DNA of 64,000 nt, from the NCBI RefSeq assembly GCF_000760695.4, contig NZ_JHEG04000001.1:7563617-7627616 (forward strand), in the 5' to 3' direction. The notes under the pieces are model-generated. The model was not told the origin of the DNA, searched no databases, and saw only the letters and a list, made by a program, of their open reading frames with translations. A program made the position numbers and the translations under genes. Shown here piece by piece: positions 44,294 to 53,900 of the stretch. Origin of the DNA: Tolypothrix bouteillei VB521301 (GTDB lineage Bacteria > Cyanobacteriota > Cyanobacteriia > Cyanobacteriales > Nostocaceae). Each line of letters opens with the position of its first letter. Positions within the stretch are counted from its first letter, which is position 1.

Positions 44294-44767
44294 TTAGATT
44301 GGTTTTGAAGTCAATACTAACCGTAATTTTGCATGAATTAAATTTAAATTAGCCAAACCTAAATCCACTTCACCGTGCAATACTATACCAATGTTTAAAA
44401 GCCGATCTAGTAATTCTAAGATGGACGGTTTTTGGCTGGGTTCTCCTGGGTAATAAGTTCCCGGTGCAGGTAAAAGAGTACCTAGTTCTCCCAAATCTAC
44501 ATTTAAATCCTCTGGTTCTATTTCAAAAATTTTGCACAAGTGCAATACTTGTTCTTCTAGTTTTTGTAAACTTTCTGCTGCTTGGTCTAACTGTGAATCA
44601 CTCAGAAGTTGTTCATCCATCCGCCGAATCACTTGTGCTTCCATTAGCTGGCGAATAAGTTCCAGCACAGTTAACAATAGAGAAGCTAAACCTGCTTTAC
44701 TGTTTAGTTTGTGAACATTAGGAATTTCTTCTGTCGAACTTTCCGACGATTTGCCAACTAACGTCAT
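44294..44767 (-). CDS. gvpK: Gas vesicle protein GvpK
   Basis: 157 aa from the ATG at 44767 (MTLVGKSS); a TTG further upstream is possible. The GvpK pattern is unmistakable: AGLASLLLTVLELIRQLMEAQVIRRM, QKLEEQVLHLCKIFEIEPEDLNVDLG, and SILELLDRLLNIGIVLHGEVDLGLANLNLI, ending in RLVLTSKP. Assembly factor of the gas vesicle. It follows gvpJ by 54 bases. Confidence 0.95.
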   Translation of the reverse strand: MTLVGKSSESSTEEIPNVHKLNSKAGLASLLLTVLELIRQLMEAQVIRRMDEQLLSDSQLDQAAESLQKLEEQVLHLCKIFEIEPEDLNVDLGELGTLLPAPGTYYPGEPSQKPSILELLDRLLNIGIVLHGEVDLGLANLNLIHAKLRLVLTSKPI

Positions 44768-44821
44768 CTCAAAAATTTTTCCTATAAAAAATTTTCTTAA
44801 ATCAGCTACCAAAAATTTTCT

Positions 44822-45232
44822 CTAAAAATCTTCTCCTTCCCCTTGTCTTTGGCTTGGTAAGCTTGTCCCAAAATCTACCTGACTCATAGCTAAAGCCTTG
44901 AGCGATCGCATTTCTGCTTCTAAGCTTCGCAGCCTATCTTGAAGTTGGCGGTTTTCCTCAATCAAAGTCTGGGTTTTCCCACTGAGATGGGGATCGCCTT
45001 CCCACCAATTTATTCCCATTTCTTTTGCTTTATCTACCGAAGAAATTAACAGCCGAATTCGGATATGCAACAACTCGGTAGAGGCGATAGAAACAGAAAT
45101 ATCACCTGCTATTACAATTCCCTTATCTAAAATCCGTTCCAGAATATCTGCCAAAGTCGAACCTTGGGTAGAGGTGTTAATTGTTCGACTGGAGTTAGCT
45201 TTAGAACTAGATGGTATTGGTGTTGATGTCAC
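44822..45232 (-). CDS. gvpJ: Gas vesicle protein GvpJ (GvpA family)
   Basis: 136 aa. Residues about 17-90 are the GvpA/J/M core (STLADILERILDKGIVIAGD, VSIASTELLHIRIRLLISS, GINWWEGDP). The C-terminal extension is a charged helix, so it is too long for the 70-aa shell protein GvpA and fits GvpJ, a minor component that helps to nucleate the shell. First gene of the J-K-F/L-G row, with a long upstream region. Confidence 0.93.
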   Translation of the reverse strand: MTSTPIPSSSKANSSRTINTSTQGSTLADILERILDKGIVIAGDISVSIASTELLHIRIRLLISSVDKAKEMGINWWEGDPHLSGKTQTLIEENRQLQDRLRSLEAEMRSLKALAMSQVDFGTSLPSQRQGEGEDF

Positions 45233-45861
45233 GATTTAATTAGCTCTTTTTTGATATACAAAGTAGTTTCCTCTATCCAAAAAGTATTTACATAACAGAA
45301 CACACTAGAAATTTATAGCTTAACTCGTAGCAATTGTCACTATTTTCATAAATTTCTTCAAATTAATTTTTATTGCAAATCGATATTTTTTCTTAACAGT
45401 TAGATAAAAAATTATTAAATCCCTTGAATTTTTGGTATTGTCTCAATTATTAAGTTTATTTTAAAATTTTTTCGAGTTTATTAGTGTATATTGATTGCAA
45501 GCAAATCTATTGAGATTAAATTCGCTTTCCAACTTAGGGATTCGTAAGTAATTACAATAGACTGTTTACAGTTTTTAAATTTGCTTTATGAATTGCAATA
45601 ATATTTTTTTTAATTAATTCATAATTTGGATTAATGCAAAGTTCTCTATTGAGAGGCATTAGGGTAAGCTTGTGTGCTGAAAAGTTACAGAGTTTTTATC
45701 CTCATCTCGCAGCATTAACTCTCTCTATATTTTCCGGTTCGTCTAAATTGCTCATTCATAATGTAATAGCTAAATAAATTAGCGATCGCTAGTTAATTTA
45801 GCTATCTAAAGTATTTCCAGTGTTTTGCAGTCATTCTCTGCAAGTAGGAGTTAACGATCGC
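45233..45861. promoter_or_regulatory. Divergent promoter region of gvpJ and the LamG giants
   Basis: About 630 very AT-rich bases between gvpJ (minus) and the first giant gene (plus), with many A and T tracts. It must carry promoters for both. I see no convincing NtcA site (GTA-N8-TAC) or other named box. A GGAG at 45846-45849 is a possible ribosome binding site for the giant gene. No gene seen. Confidence 0.5.
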
Positions 45862-48800
45862 ATGCAAAATCAACAGATAAATTCCTTGCCCTACGTTCTT
45901 AAATTTAACGGACAAGACGACCATATTGTTTTGTCCAAAATGAATATAGATTATTCGTCAGGTTTCACGATAGAAGCATGGGTTTATTACAACAGCTTTA
46001 AGTTTTGGTCGCGGATCGTAGACTTTGGTAATGGTGTAGACAAACACAATATCGTATTTGCAAATGTTGGTCATACCAATACACTTGCCATACAAACCAA
46101 AAAAGGTACAGCAATAGAAAAAATTACAGCTAACAACGCCCTTGAAACTGGAAAGTGGATGCACTTAGCAGCAACAGTTGATAGCTCTGGTCATGGTAAA
46201 CTCTACAAAAACGGTGTAGAAATTCAATCTGGAAAAATTCATCTTCCAGAAAACCTAAACCGAAGCCTTAATTACATCGGGCGGAGTAACTGGACACATG
46301 ATGGTTATTTTGATGGAAGGATGGCAGAAGTACGCCTCTGGAACCGCACGCGTTCGGTGGAAGAATTGCAACAAGACTTAAACCGTCGTTTAGAAGGTAA
46401 AGAAGCTGGATTAGTAGGATATTGGCCTTTAAATGAAGGAACTGGCGATCTTGTTAGTCATAATGGCAAAATTATCGGTGGTGTCTGGCATCAAGAAATC
46501 TATTTTCCCACAGGCGATCGCGCCCATCACCTACAATCTATTCTTTCTTTTCGCGGTCTCAGTCAGTATATAGAAATTAAAGACCCCTTTGCAGACGATG
46601 GAGAATTTACCCTGTCCTTGTGGGTGAAACCTTCCATCCTCAATGATGGCAGTAACTACAGCATAATTGGCAACTATGCGCCTGAAAATCAGTATAACAA
46701 ACCAGCGTTATGGTTAACCGCAGATAAATCGGGACTAGCTTATGACTCTTACGACTCCACCGGTCAGCGTTATCGCGAACAATTAGATAACTTTTTTGTC
46801 GTTAAAAATCAATGGGTACATATTACCTGGGTAAAACAAGGAACGGAGTATAAGTTTTATCGTGATGGGAAGTTGTTTGCTACTAAACCTGCTCCTAATA
46901 AAATTTATACTAATAGAAATACGACCTATTGGATAGGACGAGAGAGCAATTTCTGGTGGGGTAAAATTGCTGCATTATCAGTTTGGAATTGCCCTCGCAC
47001 TCCAGATGAAATTCAAGCCAGTTTATATCAAAAACTGTCAGGAAAAGAATCAGGCTTAGTGGGTTATTGGCCTTTAGATGAGGGAACTGGCGATAAGCTA
47101 GCTAATAAAGTCATTAGTAAAGATGGAACTATAGTTGATGCTACCTGGGAAGAAGCAAAATTAACACTGATTAATCCTCAGACAAATCAACCAACAACGA
47201 CTCAATTTGTTCTTACTTTTAACGGACAGAGTACTTGCATTAATTGTGGCGATCGCATCAATTTAGCCAACACCAGTTTTACCATAGAATTTTGGGCAAA
47301 ACGCAACTCAACAAAAGCCTGGTCAGTCATTATTAACCAGGGTAACAAAAAGCAAAATCAAGATTTGCACATAGGCTATCGTAGCAACGATGTCTTTACC
47401 TTAGCTTTTTATGGTGATGATTTAAATACAGAAATAAATGTCACAGATACTGAATGGCATCACTGGGCTTGTGTTTATGACGCCACAACTAAAAAGCAAA
47501 TCATTTATCGAGATAGCGAAAAACTTCTTGAGAGAACGGCTAAAGACGACTATAAAGGCACGGGAACTTTATATATTGGTGTTGTAGAGGGTAAAGAGTC
47601 ATTTTTCTCAGGTCAATTGACAGAAGTGCGAATTTGGAAAAAACCCCGTACTGCTGAAGACATTAAAGCCGATATGTCCCGCCGTTTAACTGGAAATGAA
47701 TTAGGATTAATAGCATATTGGCCCTTGAATGAAGGAAAAGGTAATATCGCCAATGACAAAATGAATATTGCCAATCAAGCAACCATTTATGGAGCAGCTT
47801 GGCAAAAGGAAGCCACCATCATTAAAGCCGTTAACGCGACACCTTCTTGGTCTAGTTTACTTTCATTTGATGGAGTCGATGATTTTGTCGAAGTACCTTA
47901 TGCAGCCAACCTCAATCCCAGTCAGTTTACCTTATTGTGTTGGGTAAAAGTAGAAAAAGGGCAAGGAACTTGGCGTTCTGTTATTACTTCACGAGATGAT
48001 TCTCCAGCCAAGGGATATATTCTCTATGCAGGTGATAATAACAGATGGCAATTTTGGGTAGGATCGAGTACTCAAAGCAGTTGGATTATTGTCAATGGTT
48101 CGGACGTAGTTTTAAATACTTGGACATCAGTAGCAGCAACTTATGATGGTAGCAGAGCAAAACTGTATATTAATGGAGAATTAGTAGGGGAAACAGTAGC
48201 TAATTATGGAATCAATTCAAAACGCCCCTTACGAATAGGTGCTGGTGCAACTGAAGGAATTCAAAAATACTTTTTCTCCGGAAAAATTGCGGAAGTTCAA
48301 CTTTGGGATAAAGTTTGTACTCTAGAAGAACTGCAAAAGAATATGCAGGGTTCTCTTGTTGGTAACGAATCAGGCTTAGTTAGTTATTGGCCTCTCAATG
48401 AAAGTAAGGGCAATAAGGTTTCTGACAAAACTAGTTATGGCAATCACGGTCAAATTACAGGTGCAACTTGGGAAGCAAAAACAAAAGAATTAGCTGATGA
48501 ATCTTTATCAGTAAAATCGGTTCTCAATTTTCAAGCGGATTTTGTAGAAATTCAAGATCCATTTGACAATAACAAGGAATTTACCCTGTCCTTATGGGTG
48601 AAGCCAAAAGCGATCGATGATGGCAAATGTTATGGTTTGCTTGGGAAAGATGAAAATAAATTCTGCAAACCCAGTTTGTGGTTATGTTCCAAGAATTCAG
48701 CCTTGGTTTATGACTCCTACGACACCACAGGAAAACGTTACCGAGAACTCTTAGATAACTTTTTTACAGAAAAAGCTCAATGGGTACATATTACCTGGGT

Positions 48801-50799
48801 AAAACGGGGAACAGAGTATAAGTTTTACCGTAATGGACAATTATTTGCTACTAAACCAGCACCAGAAATATTTTATACGAATAAAGAAACAGGTTATTGG
48901 TTTGGGCTTGCCGATAATTTCTGGGTTGGTGAAATGACTGAACTGAGTATTTGGAACTGTGCTCGATTGGATGCCGATATTAAAAATAGTCTGGGCGAGC
49001 GTTTAACAGGGAAAGAACCAGGATTAGTAGGTTATTGGGCTTTAAATGAAGGTTCTGGTGACACTGCCAAAGATGTCACAAGCCGTAATAATAATGGTAA
49101 AATTACGGGAGCTATTTGGGATTGGCAATTATTCTTTGTTAATGAAATACTAACTCCGCCTAAACCATCTGCCCTCGAACAGAATAATATCGACCTTGCT
49201 TATAAAGTCGGTGAATTAGAACAAAAGAATATCGAACAAGAAAAACAACTATCTGAACTTAAGCAGAAAAATGCTGAACTCGATAAGAAAGTTGCTGAAT
49301 CAGAACAAAAGAACGCTGAACGAGATAAACAACTATCGGAAGTCAAGCAAAAAAATCTTGACCAAGATAAGAAAATTGCTGAATCAGAACAAAAGAACGC
49401 CGAACAAGACCAACAATTATCGGAGCTTAAGCAGAAAAATCTTGACCAAGATAAAAAAATTGCTGAGTTAGAAAAAAAGAATACCGAACAAGAGACACAA
49501 CTATCAGAAATCAAGCAAAAAAACTCTGAGTTAGAACATAAAGATACTGAACTGACACAGAAGCTGTCTGAATTATCTCCAAAAGTTGTTGTGCTCGAGC
49601 CAAAACCAGTCATTCCTCAAAATGAGTGGCAGCAATTACAAAAACTTCAACCTGCAGATTTAAAGAGCGAATCATACTTTGGCGAAGAAACAGCATTTTG
49701 TGGAGAATGGGCGATCGCAGGCGCACGCAAAGCCAACAGAGCCGATATTGAAGATGCTGGGATCGCGTACATTTTCCAACTACAGAACAAGATGTGGCTG
49801 CAAAAACAGCGACTCCAGCCTCATGATATCCGTATGGGCGATCGATTTGGTAGTGCTGTCGCGATCGATTCGCAATGGGCGATTGTCGGCGCACGCAAAG
49901 CGGATGCTGGAATTATAAAGGACGCTGGGGCTGCGTATATTTACCAATTAGAAAATGGCATCTGGCAACAAAAGCAGAAACTGCAACCACAAGATCTGAA
50001 TGTTAACAGTTCCTTTGGTAAGGGAATTGCCATCAGTAGAAACTGGGCGATCGTCGGCGCAGCTCGTGCCAAATTAGCCAACATTCAAGATGCTGGCGCA
50101 GCTTATGTGTTCCACCTAGAAAACGGAGTATGGCAGCAAACACAAAAACTGCAACCACAAGATTTAGGTTTTAATCAATGCTTTGGCAATGTCATTGCCA
50201 TGACAGCAGAATGGGCGATCGTCGGCGGCGGCGATCGCTACAGTTCCGCTAGTGTAAAACGCCCCGGAGGAGCCTATGTTTACCATCTAGAAGACGGCGT
50301 ATGGCGGCAAAAACAGAAACTGCAATCACCCCAATTAGGAATTAATGACCTATTTGGCTATTCCGTCGCCATTTCAGGAGAATATGCCTTGGTAGGAGCC
50401 GTCAACACTCCTGTCGCCAATGTATCGGGGACTGGAAGCGTTTATATCTACAAATTAATAGAAGGAGTTTGGCAACCACAACAAACACTGCAACCATCCC
50501 AACCCAAATACTGTGCTTTCTTTGGGGCAACAGTTGCGATCGCCAATGACATAGCCGTTATTGGCTCAACCCGCGCAGATTCCTCCAAACTCAAAGCCAC
50601 AGGTGACGCTCATATTTTCAAACTAGAAAAAGGAGTATGGCAACTCAAAGAAAAACTCCAACCCACAGACTTACACTACGAAAGCTACTTTGGATTTTCT
50701 AGCCCAACAGATAGGGAATGGATTTTTACAACTGCTGCTTGGGCAAACACTCCAACCGCGAAACGAGCGGGTGCTGTTTATGTCTTCGCATCTCGGTAA
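45862..50799 (+). CDS. Giant LamG protein 1: five LamG domains, coiled coil, seven-bladed propeller
   Basis: 1645 aa from the ATG at 45862 (MQNQQINSLPYVLKF), which aligns with the paralogue's start; an upstream GTG exists. Five LamG-like jellyroll domains follow one another, each ending with GLVGYWPLNEG-type motifs near residues 186, 400, 619, 843 and 1056. Residues about 1106-1246 are a coiled coil of 14-residue units (SELKQKNAELDKKV type). The C-terminus (1253-1640) has seven FG-GAP/Kelch-like repeats starting WQQxQKLQP and containing FG and IVGA, a seven-bladed propeller. No signal peptide or anchor, so cytoplasmic or exported by an unusual route. Probably binds glycans or coats a particle; inferred. 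Confidence 0.88.
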   Translation: MQNQQINSLPYVLKFNGQDDHIVLSKMNIDYSSGFTIEAWVYYNSFKFWSRIVDFGNGVDKHNIVFANVGHTNTLAIQTKKGTAIEKITANNALETGKWMHLAATVDSSGHGKLYKNGVEIQSGKIHLPENLNRSLNYIGRSNWTHDGYFDGRMAEVRLWNRTRSVEELQQDLNRRLEGKEAGLVGYWPLNEGTGDLVSHNGKIIGGVWHQEIYFPTGDRAHHLQSILSFRGLSQYIEIKDPFADDGEFTLSLWVKPSILNDGSNYSIIGNYAPENQYNKPALWLTADKSGLAYDSYDSTGQRYREQLDNFFVVKNQWVHITWVKQGTEYKFYRDGKLFATKPAPNKIYTNRNTTYWIGRESNFWWGKIAALSVWNCPRTPDEIQASLYQKLSGKESGLVGYWPLDEGTGDKLANKVISKDGTIVDATWEEAKLTLINPQTNQPTTTQFVLTFNGQSTCINCGDRINLANTSFTIEFWAKRNSTKAWSVIINQGNKKQNQDLHIGYRSNDVFTLAFYGDDLNTEINVTDTEWHHWACVYDATTKKQIIYRDSEKLLERTAKDDYKGTGTLYIGVVEGKESFFSGQLTEVRIWKKPRTAEDIKADMSRRLTGNELGLIAYWPLNEGKGNIANDKMNIANQATIYGAAWQKEATIIKAVNATPSWSSLLSFDGVDDFVEVPYAANLNPSQFTLLCWVKVEKGQGTWRSVITSRDDSPAKGYILYAGDNNRWQFWVGSSTQSSWIIVNGSDVVLNTWTSVAATYDGSRAKLYINGELVGETVANYGINSKRPLRIGAGATEGIQKYFFSGKIAEVQLWDKVCTLEELQKNMQGSLVGNESGLVSYWPLNESKGNKVSDKTSYGNHGQITGATWEAKTKELADESLSVKSVLNFQADFVEIQDPFDNNKEFTLSLWVKPKAIDDGKCYGLLGKDENKFCKPSLWLCSKNSALVYDSYDTTGKRYRELLDNFFTEKAQWVHITWVKRGTEYKFYRNGQLFATKPAPEIFYTNKETGYWFGLADNFWVGEMTELSIWNCARLDADIKNSLGERLTGKEPGLVGYWALNEGSGDTAKDVTSRNNNGKITGAIWDWQLFFVNEILTPPKPSALEQNNIDLAYKVGELEQKNIEQEKQLSELKQKNAELDKKVAESEQKNAERDKQLSEVKQKNLDQDKKIAESEQKNAEQDQQLSELKQKNLDQDKKIAELEKKNTEQETQLSEIKQKNSELEHKDTELTQKLSELSPKVVVLEPKPVIPQNEWQQLQKLQPADLKSESYFGEETAFCGEWAIAGARKANRADIEDAGIAYIFQLQNKMWLQKQRLQPHDIRMGDRFGSAVAIDSQWAIVGARKADAGIIKDAGAAYIYQLENGIWQQKQKLQPQDLNVNSSFGKGIAISRNWAIVGAARAKLANIQDAGAAYVFHLENGVWQQTQKLQPQDLGFNQCFGNVIAMTAEWAIVGGGDRYSSASVKRPGGAYVYHLEDGVWRQKQKLQSPQLGINDLFGYSVAISGEYALVGAVNTPVANVSGTGSVYIYKLIEGVWQPQQTLQPSQPKYCAFFGATVAIANDIAVIGSTRADSSKLKATGDAHIFKLEKGVWQLKEKLQPTDLHYESYFGFSSPTDREWIFTTAAWANTPTAKRAGAVYVFASR
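49170..49600 (+). repeat. Tandem 42-bp units encoding a 14-residue coiled-coil repeat
   Basis: Within the first giant gene about eight units of the kind ELxQKNxExDKxL alternate, each 14 residues (two heptads). The DNA units are close copies, so the number may vary by slippage. The paralogue at 50910 lacks this block entirely. Confidence 0.85.
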
Positions 50800-50909
50800 G
50801 CTACCTGTATTTTCACATCACACCCAAAGACACAAAAGCGCAAAAACTCTCTGCGTCCTCTGCGCCTCTGCGGTTCCTTCAATCACTCGTTCACTCATCA
50901 AACAGCCAT
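50800..50909. repeat. Common cyanobacterial intergenic sequence (CTCTGCGTCCTCTGCGCCTC)
   Basis: The gap between the two giant genes carries a segment reading CTCTGCGTCCTCTGCGCCTC, a dispersed sequence often met between cyanobacterial genes. A related fragment lies near 24683. Ribosome binding signals for the second gene are weak here. Confidence 0.45.
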
Positions 50910-53900
50910 ATGCCAAACACCCAAATTAACTACCTACCCTACGTCCTTAAGTTTGACGGACAAAGCGATCGCATCATCTTACCCGAACTCAATATTAACT
51001 ACTCCCAGGGTTTAACAGTAGAAGCTTGGATATATTACAACAGCTTCACATCAGGTGCATCGATCGTTGATTTCAGCAATGGCGCTCTTAACAATACCAT
51101 TATCTTTGCCAATCAAGGAGCTACCGATACTTTATGTTTGCAAATTAACAACCAACAAATTCTTGCCGAAAAAGCTTTAGAAACAGGTAAATGGCTGCAT
51201 CTAGCAGCCACAGTTGATGCTGCAGGAAATGTCAAAATTTATAAGAACAGTCAAGAAATTCAATCGGGAAAAATCCAACTCCCAGAAAGCGTCAACCGAA
51301 CTCAAAATTTCATTGGCAATAGTCACGCTTCCGAAGATGGATATTTTAACGGACGGCTGTCAGAAGTGCGTTTGTGGAAACATGCACGTTTGCCAGAAGA
51401 ACTGCAAAGAGATATGCACCGCCGTCTTGAAGGCAATGAAACAGGGCTTGTTGGTTATTGGCCTTTGAACGAAGGAAGCGGCTGTACAGCCAGCCAGGAT
51501 GGACAAATTAAAGGTGCAACTTGGCATCAGCAAATCTTTTTTCCTATTGCCAGCCCTTTAAGTTATCCCCAGCCTGTTCTCTCTTTTCACGGACAGAGCG
51601 ATTATATAGAAATTAAAGACCCGTTTGTTAACAACAAAGAATTTACGATTTCCTTGTGGGTTAAGCCCAGCGTACTCAATGATGGTTGGCATGGTTTGAT
51701 AGGTAAGCAAGGCGATCTATATCGCAAACCTGGGTTGTGGTTGTGTCCCAGTAATTCAGGATTGTCTTACGATTCTTACGACTTAAATGGTAAGCGTTAT
51801 GGGGAAACATTAAATAACTTTTTTGAAGTGGAAAATGAGTGGATACATATTACTTGGGTCAAACAAGCAACAGAATACAGGTTTTATCGTAACGGCGAAC
51901 TGTTTGCTACATACCCCGCACCTGAATTCTTTTACACTAACAAGTACACCAGTTATTGGATAGGTCGAGTTGATAATTTCTGGTGGGGTGAAATTGCGGA
52001 AGTTTCTATCTGGAGTTCTCCTCGAACGCAAGAGGAAATTAAAGCGAGTAGATATGAACATTTAGTAGGAAACGAACCAGGATTGGTAAGTTATTGGCCT
52101 TTTAATGAAGGTATTGGTCAGACAGTTAGCGACCGCACCAGTTGCAGCAATGTTGGTACAATTATCGGAGCCATTTGGCAAGAGGAATACTCCATAAAAG
52201 CCTTTGAGCAAAAGGCAAACTTTATAGAATATGCTCTAGAGTTTGATGGTGTAGACGATTATATAGAACTATTTCCAGAGAGCCTTCCTTCAGGCAATCA
52301 AATTACTGTAACCTTTTGGGCTCAAGGTGGGAGTCGCTTGCCAAAAAATGCTACTGTCATTGAAGCGATCGCAGAAGATCGTCAAAGAGTTTTAAGTATC
52401 CAAGTTCCCAATGTCGATGGGATGGTTTATTTTGATTGTGGCTGCGATGTCACCCAACCCAATGAAAATTACGATCGCATCGAAAAAGCAGCCCAACTTT
52501 ATGAATATCAAGGTGAATGGATGCATTGGGCATTTGTGAAAAATGCCACAGTGGGAGATATGGAAATTTACCGTAATGGATTACTCTGGCATAGTGGTAA
52601 GGAAAAAAGAAAACCTCTGCCCAAAACGAGAGTTGCGAATATAGGAAGATTAGCTCGTGCTGCTTCCGCTCATTATCACGGTACTCTAGCTGAACTTGCT
52701 ATTTGGAATCAAGCCAAAACGGCAGCCGAAATTCAAGCAAATATTGGCAAAGCCTTACATGGGAACGAACCTAATTTAGTCGCTTATTGGCCTTTACAAG
52801 ATGGCTGCGGTGATTTAGCCAGTAATAAAGCGAGCCAGCAGAATTATGGTAAGATTAAAGGTGCTAAATGGCAGGAAAAAATTGTTAACAATCGAGCCTT
52901 ACATTTGCCATATAGTTTATATTTCCAAAGGTTTGATAATCACATACAAATTAAAGATCCTTTTGAGAACGATACAGAATTTACAATGTCTTTTTGGGTC
53001 AAGCCAAGCTTACTGAACGATGGAGCTTGGCACGCCTTAATCGGTCATCAAGGAGATAAGTATCGCAAACCTGGAATATGGATGACGCCAGATAAATCGG
53101 GATTGATGTACGAGTCATACGATCTAACAGGTAAGCGTTATTTTGCGTTAATAGATAACTTCTTTGAAGCCAAAGAAAAGTGGATTCATATAACATGGGT
53201 CAAACAAGGAACCGAATACAGATTCTACCGTGATGGCGAACTTTTATTAACTCAACCTGCGCCAGAAAAATTTTTTCATAACAAAGAGACGGGGTACTGG
53301 ATTGGCAAAGTTGATAATTTTTGGGCTGGTGTAATTGCCGAATTTACAGTTTGGAATTATGCCCGTTCTACCGCTGAAATTAAAGGTAATATCTACACTC
53401 GGCTGAGAGGAAACGAATTGGGGTTGGTTGGTTATTGGTCTTTAAACGAAGGGATTGGCGACATAGTGAGAGATAAAAGCGATCGCGCCAATAACGGTAA
53501 AATTTACTTCGCCACTTGGACACAACAAAACTTTATCAAACCTGCAGCCATCAGGGACGAACCAAACGTCATCAAATCTGCTTTGAAGTTTGACGGTCAT
53601 GATGACCACATTTCATTACCCAGAATGGACTTTGATTATTCCCAAGGTTTCACAATCGAAGCGTGGGTTTATTACAACAGCTTCAAAAAATCCTCACGAG
53701 TCATCGACTTTGGTAATGGTATCGACAAAGATAACATTATCTTTGCCAATCGGGAAACAGATAACGATCTGATTTTAGAAATCAAACGTGATGGCGTAGG
53801 GCAAAGGATCGCAGCCGCAAATGTATTAGAACCTGGTAGGTGGATGCACTTAGCAGCAACAGTCAGTGCTGATGGAACTGGCAAACTTTACAGGAACGGT

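Noticed and set aside
44822..45232. GvpA, the main gas vesicle shell protein
   Set aside because: The GvpA-like core carries a long charged C-terminal extension (136 aa instead of about 70) and the sequence fits GvpJ; no gvpA is in the window.
49170..49600. CRISPR array
   Set aside because: The regular repeats are in-frame 42-bp coding units with no spacers.
49200..49613. 137-codon serine/cysteine-rich frame on the minus strand
   Set aside because: Antisense shadow of the 14-residue coiled-coil repeat in the giant LamG gene.
50718..50909. N-terminal extension of the second giant protein
   Set aside because: It overlaps the previous gene's end and a common intergenic repeat; the paralogue aligns from the ATG at 50910.
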